Assembly (NCBI RefSeq): GCF_024220585.1
Contig: NZ_JAMXKF010000003.1
Coordinates: 434,001-498,000, forward strand
Source of the DNA: Dyadobacter diqingensis
GTDB taxonomy: Bacteria > Bacteroidota > Bacteroidia > Cytophagales > Spirosomataceae
Length of the DNA: 64,000 nt
Direction of reading: 5' to 3'
Positions 43,031-52,671 of the stretch are shown piece after piece; position 1 is the first letter of the stretch; each line of letters begins with the position of its first letter. Both the position numbers and the translations under genes were made by a program. The notes below the pieces were generated by a model. It did no database searches. It saw only the letters and a program-made list of their open reading frames with translations, and was not told the DNA's origin.

Positions 43031-46000
43031 TTATATGGATTCGTTCTGCCAGTTTGGGTTAATCGGCTCCGGCTTGCTTTTTCTAAACCATTTGTCACGT
43101 ATACGCTCGTTCGTATAATACATACACGGTACGATAATTAGCGTAAGGATGGTTGAGAACGTAAGTCCGTAAATGATAGTCCAGGCCAGGATATTCCAGA
43201 ATACCGCACTTGGCCCGCCGATGATCAGATGGGGTTCAAGGTCCTGGAACAGTCCGACAAAGTCAACAGTGATACCCAGCGCCAGTGGCACAAGTCCCAG
43301 TACCGCCGCCGAGGCTGTCAGCAATACCGGCGTCAGACGGATGGCACCGCCTTCGATGATGGCTTCACGCATCGGATAACCGCGCCCGCGTAACTCTTCA
43401 ATAAATTCGATGAGCAGAATCCCGTTTTTCACCACAATCCCGGCAAGGGCGATGATACCCACACCCGACATGATAATGGAGAAGTCGCGGTCGAAAATAA
43501 TGAAACCAAGTAATACCCCGATCAGCGACAACACGATCGTGAAGAAGATAATAAACGGTTTTACCACGGAGTTAAACTGTGTGGCCAGGATCAGATAAAT
43601 AAGCAGGATTGCCGCTCCGAAAGCTGTCCCCAGGAAAGCCATGGATTCATTCTGCTCTTCCTGTTCTCCACCCATTTTAACGATATAACCGTTCGGTACT
43701 TCCATTTCCTGGATCAGTGTCTCGATCTGGGCAACAATTTCATTGGCATTATAGCCCGGCAAAACATCCGATCCGAGGGTCACGATCCTACGCTGGTCCT
43801 GTCGGTTAATCTGGCTGAAAGTTGTGGAATAATGGATATTGGCAACCGACGTAATCGGCACCTGGCGCAGGGCACCGCCCATGGTCATATCACGATAAAC
43901 GACGTTAAGGCTCAACAGTTTTTCAATCTGCTCACGATCATCCTTTTTCAAACGGACCATGATCGGATACTCGTCCTTGTCGTCACGGAACTTGGAAACT
44001 TCCAATCCGAACAGAGCAGTTCTCACCGCCAGGGCGATCTGTGACGAGCTGATCCCTTCGCGCTGTGCTTTTTCGCGGTCGATGTCAATAACGATTTCCG
44101 GTTTGTTGGTCACAAGGTCGGAGCGAAGCTGGTCGATACCTTCAATGCCTGAATCCTGCACTTTTTTCAGTACTGTTTTTTCAAGTTTTTGAAGTTCGGT
44201 AAAGTCATCTCCCGAAATCTCGATCGAGATCGGTTTCCCGGTTGGCGGTCCAACGGCTTCACGTTCTACGGAGATTTCTGCACCCGGAATTCCCGAAACT
44301 GCTTCCCTGATTTTCTGTAAAATAACCTGAGTCGAACGGCCGCCGCGTTCTGTTCCATATACAAATGCAACGGTAACTTTAGACTTATGCGGTGTGGCAG
44401 AACGGTCAGGATTGTTAGGGTCTCCGGCGTTTTTACCTACGTTGGCAATCACCGAGTTCACCATATCCATGGCTTTCTCTTTTTCCAAAACTGCAAAAAC
44501 CTTTTGCTCGATCACCTTCGTTACCGAGTCCGTTACCTTGGCATCGGTACCAATCGGCAATTTGTTATAGACATATACATAATCCGGATCACCGCTTGGG
44601 AAGAAAAGTACCTGTGGTTTCACTATTCCCGTCAGCACAAAGGTAAACACCAGCAATACCACCATGGCAACAATAGCCACAACCGGACGCCAGCCGCGAA
44701 GCAACCAGTCGATCAGTTTACGGTAATTGTTTTTCAAAGCCGGTAAAAGTCTGTCCTGGAAGGGTACCAGAATACGCGGCGTAAGAATATAATGGTTGAA
44801 AATGTAAAGGATCAGAATGAAAACAAAGAAGTTTCCAACCCCACGATCGATCAGATAACCCAGACCCGCCGCCACAGCCAGTATAATCAGCGGCCGGCGA
44901 ATGGTTTTAAAACTGGTATCGTGCGCTTCTTTCTCATCTTCGTGACGACCCATAAAGGATACCGCAAAAACGGGGTTCATTACATAAGCTACAAAAAGTG
45001 AAGCGCCGAGCGTAATGATGAGCGTGAGCGGCATAAACTTCATAAACTGCCCGACAATCCCGGTCCAGAAAAGAAGCGGGAAGAATGGCGCAATGGTGGT
45101 AAGCGTTCCTGAAAGCACCGGAATAAATACTTCACCCGCCGCTGCTTTCACCGCCTGCTGAATGGTCCAGTCTCTGTGCATGTTGAAAAGCCTGTGGGTA
45201 TTTTCAATAACCACAATGGCATCATCCACCACAAGCCCGATCCCCAGAAGGAAAGCGAAAAGTACGATCGTGTTCAGTGTAAACTCAGTACCGACCATCG
45301 GGCCGATAATCGGCATCATCACAAAGGCCACCAATGCAGACAATGGCACCGAAAGTCCAACGAAAATCGCATCGCGGACACCCATAAAGAACATCAGTAC
45401 CATTACCACGAAAATAAAACCAAGTACAACGGTATTGATCAAATCATGCAAATCGGCGCGGGTTTGAATAGATTGATCCGCAGTAATTTTAATATCCAGC
45501 CCTTGCGGGAAACGGTTTTCCTTGTATTCAGCAATAATATTTTCAATCTTATCTGCGGCTTCCACAAGGTTTTCTCCGGAACGTTTGATCACGTTCAGCG
45601 TGATAACTGATTTGTTTGCCAAACGTGCGAAATCCTGCTGTTCTTCAAAATTATCGAGTACATCTGCCACATCGCCCAAACGCACGGTAGCACCGGTGCC
45701 GGTACGAATGCGGATGTTGGCCATTTCCGTTGCATCGGTATATTCACCTTTCACACGTAATGTCCGGCGAACCCCCTGAACATTGAGTTCACCACCCGAA
45801 ACGTTGATGTTTTCGCCCTGAATCGCAGTCTGGATATCATAAAAAGTAAGACCCGTTGACTGCATACGCGGCAGGTCCACGTTGATCTGGATTTCCCGGT
45901 TTAGAGCACCCAGGATATCCACACGCGTTATTTCCGGCAGTGCTTCAATGCCATCCTGTAAATCTTCGGCATATTCTTTTAACTGTTTCAGCGAGTAGTT

Positions 46001-46462
46001 ACCGGCAATGTTTACGTTCATGATCGGGAACTCCGAGAAGTTCACATCCTGCGCCGTCGGGCCGGTATCGAGGTTTTGCGGTAAATCCGTTTTGGCCTTA
46101 TCGATCGCATCCCGGACACGCTGCAAGGCGACTTCAACCGCCACGTCCGGCGTAAATTCCACCAGAATTACCGACACATCCTGCAACGCATTGGATTTTA
46201 TCTTTTTGACACCGCTCAGCGATTTGAGCTGTTTTTCAATCGGTTTGTTAATTGTATTTTCAATATCAGCCGGCGCAGTACCGAAATAAACGGTATTGAT
46301 ATAGATCTGCGGAATCTTGATATCCGGGAACTGCTCCTTGGGCAGGTTATTGTAAACCATGAACCCGGCCAGCGTAATGATGAACGTGAAGATGTAAATC
46401 GTCGTCCGATTCTCCACGCACCAGTTGGTAAAGCCAAGGGTTTTATATTCTTCAAATTTCAT
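43031..46462 (-). CDS. RND-family multidrug efflux permease (AcrB-like)
   Basis: 1143 residues. Twelve membrane helices in the usual RND layout: TM1 near residue 20, a first large periplasmic loop, TM2-6, then a second loop and TM7-12. GLVVDDAIVVIEN carries the paired Asp of the proton relay, as in AcrB. An insert of about 90 residues between TM6 and TM7 (EKEAHDTSFKTIRRPLIIL..., with extra hydrophobic segments) is longer than in E. coli AcrB. It forms with the MFP and TolC genes upstream a tripartite pump for drugs or other toxic compounds, energised by protons. Last gene of the operon. Confidence 0.92.
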   Translation of the reverse strand: MKFEEYKTLGFTNWCVENRTTIYIFTFIITLAGFMVYNNLPKEQFPDIKIPQIYINTVYFGTAPADIENTINKPIEKQLKSLSGVKKIKSNALQDVSVILVEFTPDVAVEVALQRVRDAIDKAKTDLPQNLDTGPTAQDVNFSEFPIMNVNIAGNYSLKQLKEYAEDLQDGIEALPEITRVDILGALNREIQINVDLPRMQSTGLTFYDIQTAIQGENINVSGGELNVQGVRRTLRVKGEYTDATEMANIRIRTGTGATVRLGDVADVLDNFEEQQDFARLANKSVITLNVIKRSGENLVEAADKIENIIAEYKENRFPQGLDIKITADQSIQTRADLHDLINTVVLGFIFVVMVLMFFMGVRDAIFVGLSVPLSALVAFVMMPIIGPMVGTEFTLNTIVLFAFLLGIGLVVDDAIVVIENTHRLFNMHRDWTIQQAVKAAAGEVFIPVLSGTLTTIAPFFPLLFWTGIVGQFMKFMPLTLIITLGASLFVAYVMNPVFAVSFMGRHEDEKEAHDTSFKTIRRPLIILAVAAGLGYLIDRGVGNFFVFILILYIFNHYILTPRILVPFQDRLLPALKNNYRKLIDWLLRGWRPVVAIVAMVVLLVFTFVLTGIVKPQVLFFPSGDPDYVYVYNKLPIGTDAKVTDSVTKVIEQKVFAVLEKEKAMDMVNSVIANVGKNAGDPNNPDRSATPHKSKVTVAFVYGTERGGRSTQVILQKIREAVSGIPGAEISVEREAVGPPTGKPISIEISGDDFTELQKLEKTVLKKVQDSGIEGIDQLRSDLVTNKPEIVIDIDREKAQREGISSSQIALAVRTALFGLEVSKFRDDKDEYPIMVRLKKDDREQIEKLLSLNVVYRDMTMGGALRQVPITSVANIHYSTTFSQINRQDQRRIVTLGSDVLPGYNANEIVAQIETLIQEMEVPNGYIVKMGGEQEEQNESMAFLGTAFGAAILLIYLILATQFNSVVKPFIIFFTIVLSLIGVLLGFIIFDRDFSIIMSGVGIIALAGIVVKNGILLIEFIEELRGRGYPMREAIIEGGAIRLTPVLLTASAAVLGLVPLALGITVDFVGLFQDLEPHLIIGGPSAVFWNILAWTIIYGLTFSTILTLIIVPCMYYTNERIRDKWFRKSKPEPINPNWQNESI

Positions 46463-46552
46463 GTCTAAGAAAGTTAAAAGTGAAGGGCAGTGAGGTAAAG
46501 GCGTCGGGCAGAGGGCGACCTTCGCCCCATACCTTTACCCCCAAGCCCACTG

Positions 46553-47686
46553 CTAATACGTGATAGGTTGTCCGTCCGATACTTCCTGATAGCCGAGTGT
46601 GATCAGCTGGTCGCCGGCGGTCAGACCTTCCAGTATTTCTATTTTTCCGTTATAGCTTAGTCCGGTTTTCACTTCTTTGGCCTTGGCTACTTTTTTATTT
46701 CCTTCTGTAACCGCTACATAAACGACATTTCCTTTTTCCGTACTTTGAACAAAGTTCTGGTCAATGGCAAGGGCGTTTTTACTCGTAGCGTCGTTGATTT
46801 GAATTTGTGCCATCATATTGGGTTTGATTTCCTTCGATGACGGCAGGTTGGCTTCAATGGTAAAAGTCCTGGAAAGCGGGTCCACGGTTGTACTTACAAA
46901 CGAGATTTTCGCCTTGTATTCCTTTTTCAGATCGGGAAACTTAACGATCACTTCGTCACCTTTTTTCACGCTGGCTGCATAAGTATCGGATACCTTCGCC
47001 ATCACTTTCAGATTGCTCAGGTTCACAATTCTCACGACTCCAACACCCGGAGAAGCCATTTCACCCACTTTTACATTCACCTGATCCACCACGCCAGACA
47101 TCGGAGAAACGATGCGGGACTGAGCCAGCTGAGAATTCAAAGTGGCCAGCTTTCTTTCCAGACCTTCCTTATTGTTTTTTGCCTGAAGGAATTGAATTTC
47201 AGTACCGATTTTCTGGTCCCAAAGATTTTTTTGTTTATCAAACAACGTATTGGCCAATGTCAGCTGCGTTTTGATCTCTTCCAGTGATTCCCGCAGGATA
47301 CTGTCATCGATTTTACCAATCGCTGTACCGGCATTCACGTAATCACCTTCTTTTACATACATAGCGGTAATCGCGCCACCTGATTTTGGTGTAACCAGTA
47401 CATTGTTTTTGGCATCTACCGAACCCTGAAGTTCAACATAATGGCGAAACGTTTCGGCACTTAACGGCGCCACACTTACAGCTTTTATTTTTGCTTCACC
47501 GGCTTTTTTAGGGTCCAGTTTGGCAATCTCAATTTCAAGTGCTTTTATCTTTTTATCGGTTTCGCCCTGTTGCGTTTTTAGTTGGGTCAGCTCTTCTTTT
47601 TTTGCCGCAAGTCCGTCTTTTTTCTCTCCTGTGCATGAAGCCAGCAAAGCAGCAGCGATCGCTATGGTTAGAATATTTTTTTTCAT
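46553..47686 (-). CDS. RND efflux periplasmic adaptor (membrane-fusion protein)
   Basis: 377 residues. Lipobox LLASC (C18), so a lipoprotein anchored to the inner membrane. A coiled-coil N-terminal helix (KKEELTQLKTQQGETDKKIKALEIEIAKL) precedes the adaptor core. Then a lipoyl-like barrel half (GSVDAKNNVLVTPKSGGAITAMYVKEGDYVNAG), a helical hairpin (about 130-190), the second lipoyl half (SRIVSPMSGVVDQVNVKVGE) and a beta-barrel C-terminus (LSYNGKIEILEGLTAGDQLI). It links the permease to TolC. Gaps are 90 bases to the permease and about 140 bases to the TolC gene. Confidence 0.9.
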   Translation of the reverse strand: MKKNILTIAIAAALLASCTGEKKDGLAAKKEELTQLKTQQGETDKKIKALEIEIAKLDPKKAGEAKIKAVSVAPLSAETFRHYVELQGSVDAKNNVLVTPKSGGAITAMYVKEGDYVNAGTAIGKIDDSILRESLEEIKTQLTLANTLFDKQKNLWDQKIGTEIQFLQAKNNKEGLERKLATLNSQLAQSRIVSPMSGVVDQVNVKVGEMASPGVGVVRIVNLSNLKVMAKVSDTYAASVKKGDEVIVKFPDLKKEYKAKISFVSTTVDPLSRTFTIEANLPSSKEIKPNMMAQIQINDATSKNALAIDQNFVQSTEKGNVVYVAVTEGNKKVAKAKEVKTGLSYNGKIEILEGLTAGDQLITLGYQEVSDGQPITY

Positions 47687-47827
47687 GAGATATTTTTGTA
47701 ATTGTTAATTGTCGATTGTTAATTATTAATGGTCGGAATCGGTGGTTGGTTGTTAATGATTGAGAGCTGGATGAGCCGCCCCATTAACAATTAACCCTTA
47801 ACCATTAACCGCACCGGCGGCCCGGCA
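47687..47827. repeat. Low-complexity TTAAT/ATTAAC-rich spacer
   Basis: Between the TolC stop and the MFP start. Short motifs (TTAATT, GTTAAT, ATTAACC) recur, and the two ends are roughly inverted copies. Looks like a degenerate tandem. Confidence 0.5.
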
Positions 47828-49192
47828 CTAATCATTATATAGTTCTCCTTTGGCTTTGCTCAGATCCACTTTGGAAATCAGGAAGTCATACAGGGCGGAG
47901 TAGTAGTTCGTTTGCGCCTCCTTGAAAGCCGACTCAGCATTGATCACTTCAATGTTAGAGCCAACACCTTCCTTGTATTTAATTTTGGAAACACGTACAA
48001 TCTCCTTGGCCAGATCAACATTCCTGCGTTGGGTTTCCAGCGTTGCATAAGCATTTTTGATGTTGGTGGCAGCCTGTCTCGATTCCAGATCGATGGACTG
48101 TTCCAGTAAAGTCTGGCTTAACTTCACCTTATCAAGCGCCACTTTTTTCTGCTGTACCTGATACTTTTTCGTGAAACCGTCAAAAATCGGGATGTTGACG
48201 TTGATCGCAAGGACTGAGTTGTTAAACCATTTTGTCCCAAACAGATCCGGAATGTTGTTTCTACCATTGTTATGTCCGTAACCGAAAGAGGCCGACACCG
48301 TTGGCAGATAACCGCTGCGGATATTTTTCAAGTCAAGTCCGGCAAGTTTGAACTGGGTATCGAGCAAAGAATATTCAATGCGGCTGTTGTAATTGACGGC
48401 CGTTACCGAAAATTCAGATTTCAACGCTTCAATGCTCAGGTCCTCGATTTTGTCTTCCAGTTTGATGGATTCGGTCATTGGCATGCCCATCTGATATTTC
48501 AAAAGCGTATAACTCAGCTCGATCAGGTTCTGCACTTTCTGACGTTCCGTGATCAGATTGTTAATCTGTACTTCCAGACGGTTCACATCCAGAAGCTCCA
48601 CAAAACCGCTTTTGTTCATGATTTCGGTTTCGCGTTTCAGAGAATCCACACGGGCGATATTGAGGTCAAGCACTTTCGCCCGCTCTTCCGCAACCTGTGC
48701 AGAATAGTAAGCTTTTGTGACAGCCTCCGCCACGGTAACTTTCGACTGTGTTACGTTTTTACTGGCAAGTTCACGATATGTTGCCGCAGCTCTTAATCCG
48801 ATAAAATAGGATCCGCTGAAAATCAACTGATTTAGTGTTGCCGAAGCGCTCCCTGAATATTTTACACCAAACTGAACCGCCACAGGCGCTGCGTCTGGTG
48901 AAGCATTCGGGTCTGCAAAGTTTGCCGGAAGGAATACGCGCTGAATGATTACGTTATCGCTGAAATTCAGGTTGGCGGTTACCTGCGGAAGTCCGGAACC
49001 CCGGATCTCACCAATGCGGGCTTCGGCTGAGACGGCATCCAGTTGTGCGCTTTTGATATTGACGTTATGTTTGATGGCATAGTCAACAGCTTCCGGTAAT
49101 GTATAACTGGCATCCTGTGCCCGGACAGATATAATGCTGAAAAACATCGCCAGCGATAAAATGCCACTGCGAATAAATTGTTCATTTTTCAT
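47828..49192 (-). CDS. TolC-family outer-membrane efflux protein
   Basis: The start is placed at the ATG at 49192 (MKNEQFIRSGILSLAMFFSIISVRAQ), a clean signal peptide; an upstream ATG at 49243 lies inside the TetR gene. 454 residues. Two OEP repeats (YTLPEAVDYAIKHNVNIKSAQL at the start, and DAGFDG-like YKEGVGSNIEVINAESAFKEAQTNYYSALYDFLISKVDLSKAKGEL at the end) typical of TolC channels. It starts 11 bases inside the TetR frame, showing translational coupling, and leads the MFP and RND genes. Confidence 0.9.
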   Translation of the reverse strand: MKNEQFIRSGILSLAMFFSIISVRAQDASYTLPEAVDYAIKHNVNIKSAQLDAVSAEARIGEIRGSGLPQVTANLNFSDNVIIQRVFLPANFADPNASPDAAPVAVQFGVKYSGSASATLNQLIFSGSYFIGLRAAATYRELASKNVTQSKVTVAEAVTKAYYSAQVAEERAKVLDLNIARVDSLKRETEIMNKSGFVELLDVNRLEVQINNLITERQKVQNLIELSYTLLKYQMGMPMTESIKLEDKIEDLSIEALKSEFSVTAVNYNSRIEYSLLDTQFKLAGLDLKNIRSGYLPTVSASFGYGHNNGRNNIPDLFGTKWFNNSVLAINVNIPIFDGFTKKYQVQQKKVALDKVKLSQTLLEQSIDLESRQAATNIKNAYATLETQRRNVDLAKEIVRVSKIKYKEGVGSNIEVINAESAFKEAQTNYYSALYDFLISKVDLSKAKGELYND

Positions 49193-49808
49193 GGGTGTTT
49201 GCTTGTGTTGCTGATTCTTCGGTATATTTAGTATAGTATTCAAACCCTGATTCCGTCAATATGCCACGTAAAAAATGGTGTACGAATTCCATCTGAACGT
49301 TCATCATATTGAAGCGGTCCGCGGGGAAAATGGTCGGGTCGAAAGCCATTTCCACCTGTTCAATCCTCAAAAGCGACAGTATCTCTACGTTGATATCTTT
49401 TCGGTATAAAAACATCTGCTGCCCTTTGATAAGGTTGTCCCGGATACTCTTGATAATGTATTGGTGCTTGTACTTGTAAAACAGATCCCAGGCCTGAGGA
49501 TGATATTTTTTTAAGTCGTTGAAAAGCACCGGATTCATGTGAGCAAGAGAAATACGCATATAATCCGAGGCCCTGATCATCTCCGCAATCGGGTTCAGGT
49601 TCTCGGCATCCATCTTATCCATCTGACATTGCTGCACGTCCAGTTCCTGTTGTACGGCAAGAACCACAATAGCCTCTTTGTCGGGATAGTGCTGGTAGAT
49701 CGTCCGCTTGGATATACCAAGTTCCTTTGCGATGTCGTCCATCGTAACACTCTTGATGCCGTAGCGCCAAAAGAGATTAAATGCTTCTTTTATAATTCTT
49801 TCTTTCAC
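49182..49808 (-). CDS. TetR-family repressor of the efflux operon
   Basis: I favour the GTG at 49808 (VKERIIKEAFNLFWRYGIKSVTMDDIAKELGISKRTIYQHYPDKEAI) as the start. It gives 208 residues with a normal TetR N-terminus. The longer frame from the ATG at 49874 adds 22 hydrophobic residues (MKTLNIIKVFIVFIIGKFQLYS) and would put its start codon inside a perfect 13-bp inverted repeat that looks like the operator. The N-terminal HTH is about 1-50; the rest is the ligand domain. It overlaps the TolC gene by 11 bases, so it autoregulates the pump operon (inference). Confidence 0.85.
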   Translation of the reverse strand: MKERIIKEAFNLFWRYGIKSVTMDDIAKELGISKRTIYQHYPDKEAIVVLAVQQELDVQQCQMDKMDAENLNPIAEMIRASDYMRISLAHMNPVLFNDLKKYHPQAWDLFYKYKHQYIIKSIRDNLIKGQQMFLYRKDINVEILSLLRIEQVEMAFDPTIFPADRFNMMNVQMEFVHHFLRGILTESGFEYYTKYTEESATQANTHEK

Positions 49809-49842
49809 AGAGTAAAGTTGAAATTTTCCAATGATAAAAACT

Positions 49843-49874
49843 ATGAAAACTTTAATAATGTTTAAAGTTTTCAT
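49843..49874. promoter_or_regulatory. Candidate TetR operator (13-bp perfect inverted repeat)
   Basis: ATGAAAACTTTAA at 49843-49855 and TTAAAGTTTTCAT at 49862-49874 are exact inverted arms around a six-base centre (TAATGT). It sits 34 bases before the preferred GTG start of the TetR gene, the usual place of an autoregulatory operator. Confidence 0.7.
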
Positions 49875-50432
49875 GAATTACAAAAGCGACTTGGTTCAGC
49901 AGGGAGGGTGCATTAAATTAAAGATTTGTTAATTTCTTGATTATTAAATTATTCAGTGTGTTTTTTACCTTTGATGTTTCGTTCTTTTGAAGAGGTTTTT
50001 AAGTAAACCATGTCATTGAAATCTGTTTACAAAAATATTTTAAATTGTAATTTATTAAGATTTAATACAGAGAAACCAACAGGGTGTCGTACGGAATAAT
50101 TTAAAAGTACTGGTGATCACGGATCTTGATCCGGAGTTTAAAGTAAGTTCCGTAAGAGAAAATAACCTATTGAAAAAGTACCAAACACGGGATTTGAGGT
50201 ATGAACATTAAAATATCCATGATAAAGTAATGTGACGGAATGTTTTAAAGTCAAATGATGTTTGGAAATAATACATATTCTGACCAAATTTCGGGTCTTT
50301 TCTTTTAACCGTTGTTAGCCGTTAAATAATTAAATGAGAGGAGACGGAAAGAGGCTGGGAGAATCAAAAGTAAAAAAGATAAAATTCAATTATTTATTCA
50401 AATCCACTAATAGCTACCGCGAAAAAAAATAA
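49875..50432. other. Divergent intergenic region between the TetR operon and arginine decarboxylase
   Basis: 558 bases, AT-rich. A TACCTTTG at 49966-49973 on the plus strand fits the -7 consensus but is 460 bases from the next plus-strand start. No coding frame, RNA gene or repeat recognised in the rest. Confidence 0.5.
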
Positions 50433-51905
50433 ATGAAAAGCTACATTGACCTGATTCAGCAAACGTTCGAGTTCCCTACGATGGAGTTTAACGTTGACAA
50501 AAATGAATTGCTGTTCAACAATGTACCACTGATGGACATCATCAAGGAACATGGTACGCCTTTGAAACTTAATTATCTGCCAAAAATCGGTGAACATATT
50601 GGTAATGCTAATATGTTTTTCAAAAATGCATTTAAACGGCATAATTATAAGGGAACTTATACTTACTGCTATTGTACCAAATCTTCGCATTTCAGTTTTG
50701 TGTTGGAAGAGGCGCTTAAGCATAATATACACCTTGAAACATCTTCGTCTTTCGATATTCCTATTATCAGGGAATTGTATCGTCGCGGGAAAATCAGCAA
50801 ATCGACTTTTATCCTTGCCAATGGATACAAGCGTCCATTATACACGCAGTATCTGAGCGAGCTGATCAATGAGGGCTTTAATGTGATTCCAATTCTGGAT
50901 AACCTGAAAGAAATTGAATTCTACGAGCAGCAGGTGACAGCCGATACGGTCAATTTCGGAATGCGTATTGCAACGGATGAAGAACCGAATTTTGCGTTCT
51001 ATACGTCGCGTTTGGGTATTCGCTATAACGATGTGCAGCAATTGTATAAGGATAAAATCGAGTCAAATCCTCGTTTTAAACTTAAAATGCTTCACTTCTT
51101 TATCAACACCGGTATCAAGGACAGTGCGTATTACTGGAGTGAGCTGACCCGTTTCATGTTCAAATACTGCGAAATGCAGAAAATTTGTCCTGAACTGGAT
51201 TCAATCGATATCGGAGGCGGACTTCCAATCCAGACTTCATTGCAGTCGGGTTATGATTATCAGCAGATGATTGACGAGATCATTGAAAATATTCAGTGGA
51301 TCTGTAATAAAAACAATGTTCCGGTTCCTCATATTTTTACGGAGTTCGGCAGTTATACGGTAGGAGAGAGCGGTGCGGTCATTTACGAGATCATCGATAA
51401 GAAATTGCAGAATGATAAAGAGCTTTGGTATATGATCAACGGCTCGTTTATCACGCAGCTTCCTGACTCCTGGGGTATGAACCAGAAGTATATCATGCTT
51501 CCGATCAATAACTGGGATAGTCCGTATCAAAAAGTAAACCTTGGCGGTCTGACCTGCGACTCACAGGATTTCTACAATAGTGAAATGCACAGTGCCGATT
51601 TGTATATGCCGATTTTCGAAGAAGAGGCAGAAAAACAATACATCGGATTTTTCCACACGGGCGCTTACCAGGAATCGCTGGGCGGTTATGGCGGAATTCA
51701 GCACTGTCTGATTCCGGCACCAAAACACGTTTTGATTGACCGTGATGAGGAAGGACGGATTACTACCCGTGTTTTTGCAGAAGAGCAGGATAGCGATTCG
51801 ATGCTGCGTATTTTAGGATTCAAAGACGAGTCTTATGTAGCGCCGGTCAATAAGGAAGAAACTGCCGTGGAACCGGAAGAAGAACTGGCTGAAACAAAAA
51901 ATTAA
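50433..51905 (+). CDS. speA: Arginine decarboxylase (SpeA-like, PLP-dependent fold type III)
   Basis: 490 residues of the alanine-racemase-fold decarboxylases. The PLP lysine is K83 in YCYCTKSSHFSF. The glycine-rich phosphate loop is SIDIGGGLPIQTS (about 251-263), and the C-terminal domain has GGLTCDSQDFYNS with the catalytic Cys (CDS motif). Bacteroidota carry such short SpeA-like enzymes, which make agmatine for polyamine synthesis. A diaminopimelate-decarboxylase-like substrate is less likely but not ruled out. The gene is single, with a hairpin after it. Confidence 0.8.
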   Translation: MKSYIDLIQQTFEFPTMEFNVDKNELLFNNVPLMDIIKEHGTPLKLNYLPKIGEHIGNANMFFKNAFKRHNYKGTYTYCYCTKSSHFSFVLEEALKHNIHLETSSSFDIPIIRELYRRGKISKSTFILANGYKRPLYTQYLSELINEGFNVIPILDNLKEIEFYEQQVTADTVNFGMRIATDEEPNFAFYTSRLGIRYNDVQQLYKDKIESNPRFKLKMLHFFINTGIKDSAYYWSELTRFMFKYCEMQKICPELDSIDIGGGLPIQTSLQSGYDYQQMIDEIIENIQWICNKNNVPVPHIFTEFGSYTVGESGAVIYEIIDKKLQNDKELWYMINGSFITQLPDSWGMNQKYIMLPINNWDSPYQKVNLGGLTCDSQDFYNSEMHSADLYMPIFEEEAEKQYIGFFHTGAYQESLGGYGGIQHCLIPAPKHVLIDRDEEGRITTRVFAEEQDSDSMLRILGFKDESYVAPVNKEETAVEPEEELAETKN

Positions 51906-51922
51906 CAAAATATATAACGTTC

Positions 51923-51959
51923 TTGGAATGAATTCGTTAATCTTACGAATTCATTCCAA
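51923..51959. terminator. Long hairpin after arginine decarboxylase
   Basis: A 15-bp perfect stem (TTGGAATGAATTCGT/ACGAATTCATTCCAA) with a seven-base loop. No T run follows, so it may be a terminator or a processing site before the small lipoprotein gene. The decamer TAACGTTCTT occurs both just before it (51915) and after it (51979). Confidence 0.6.
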
Positions 51960-52007
51960 AACTTTAAAGTCTAAAAACTAACGTTCTTATACTACTCTAA
52001 AAAATTT

Positions 52008-52139
52008 ATGAAAAAGGTATTCTTTCTTTTAGCGCTGTGCGGGACTATCGGCTTTGCATCGTCTTGCACAAAGCATCAGTGCCCGGCTTACGGATCCACT
52101 TTGAAAGTTCAGAAGCAAGCGGTAAAAGTACGCGCTTAG
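52008..52139 (+). CDS. 43-residue small lipoprotein
   Basis: A short gene: MKKVFFLLALCGTIGFASSC forms a lipoprotein signal (lipobox ASSC, C20). The mature part is only about 24 residues (TKHQCPAYG...VQKQAVKVRA) with one further Cys and a Pro. Proteins of this kind with CPAYG-like tails are common in Bacteroidota but have no known role. It ends convergently, overlapping the last four bases of the gmhB-like gene. Stop TAG at 52137-52139. Confidence 0.65.
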   Translation: MKKVFFLLALCGTIGFASSCTKHQCPAYGSTLKVQKQAVKVRA

Positions 52140-52660
52140 TTTTGCAGATCTAAAATAATTTTTGCCGCTTCCAATAGGCTTACAGCGGTAAAATCTCCTG
52201 CTGAAACTTCACTTTCAGGAATAATATGAATGGTTTTAAGGCCGACTTTATGTCCGGCCTCCATATCGCGTGCACGGTCGCCAATCATCCAGGATTGTGT
52301 TGCATCGATATTATACTTGGCTATCGCCTTTTCCAGCAACAAAGAATCCGGCTTGCGTGACAGCGATTTTCCTGTGAAATCAGGATGCGAAGGCGCAAAA
52401 TACAAGTCGTCCAGAATACCTCCCGACACTTCCTGCATACGCTCGTGAATGGCATAAACGGCGTCAGGTCCGTACAATCCTTTGGCAATGCCCGCCTGGT
52501 TGGTAATGACGATCAGCAGATACCCGGCTTCTTTCAGTAATTGCAGTCCTTCCGGAACACCCGCCGGGATAACCAGCTCTTCCAGTTTGTGTAAATAGTC
52601 GCTCAGATCCTCATTTAAAACACCATCACGGTCGAGGAAAATACATTTGGCTAAGGGCAT
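52136..52660 (-). CDS. gmhB: HAD-IIIA phosphatase, D-glycero-manno-heptose bisphosphate phosphatase-like
   Basis: The start at the ATG at 52660 gives MPLAKCIFLDRDGVLNED; a longer frame from 52720 overlaps the hemE gene. 174 residues. HAD motif I is DRDGV (D10, D12), motif II IVITNQAGIAKGLY, motif III SWMIGDRARDMEAG. The zinc-loop Cys cluster of E. coli GmhB is not obvious here. It removes the C7 phosphate of heptose bisphosphate in LPS heptose synthesis, or acts on histidinol phosphate; the heptose role is favoured by family. Downstream of hemE by 11 bases, probably same transcript. Confidence 0.78.
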   Translation of the reverse strand: MPLAKCIFLDRDGVLNEDLSDYLHKLEELVIPAGVPEGLQLLKEAGYLLIVITNQAGIAKGLYGPDAVYAIHERMQEVSGGILDDLYFAPSHPDFTGKSLSRKPDSLLLEKAIAKYNIDATQSWMIGDRARDMEAGHKVGLKTIHIIPESEVSAGDFTAVSLLEAAKIILDLQN

Positions 52661-52671
52661 AGGGAACTGGG

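Noticed and set aside
43031..49192. Heavy-metal (CusA-type) efflux
   Set aside because: The permease lacks the metal-binding Met cluster and looks like a drug-type AcrB pump; the adaptor has no metal-binding N-terminal domain.
49809..49874. Hydrophobic N-terminal extension of the TetR protein as a real membrane anchor
   Set aside because: The ATG lies inside a perfect inverted repeat, and TetR proteins normally start at the HTH; the GTG start fits better.
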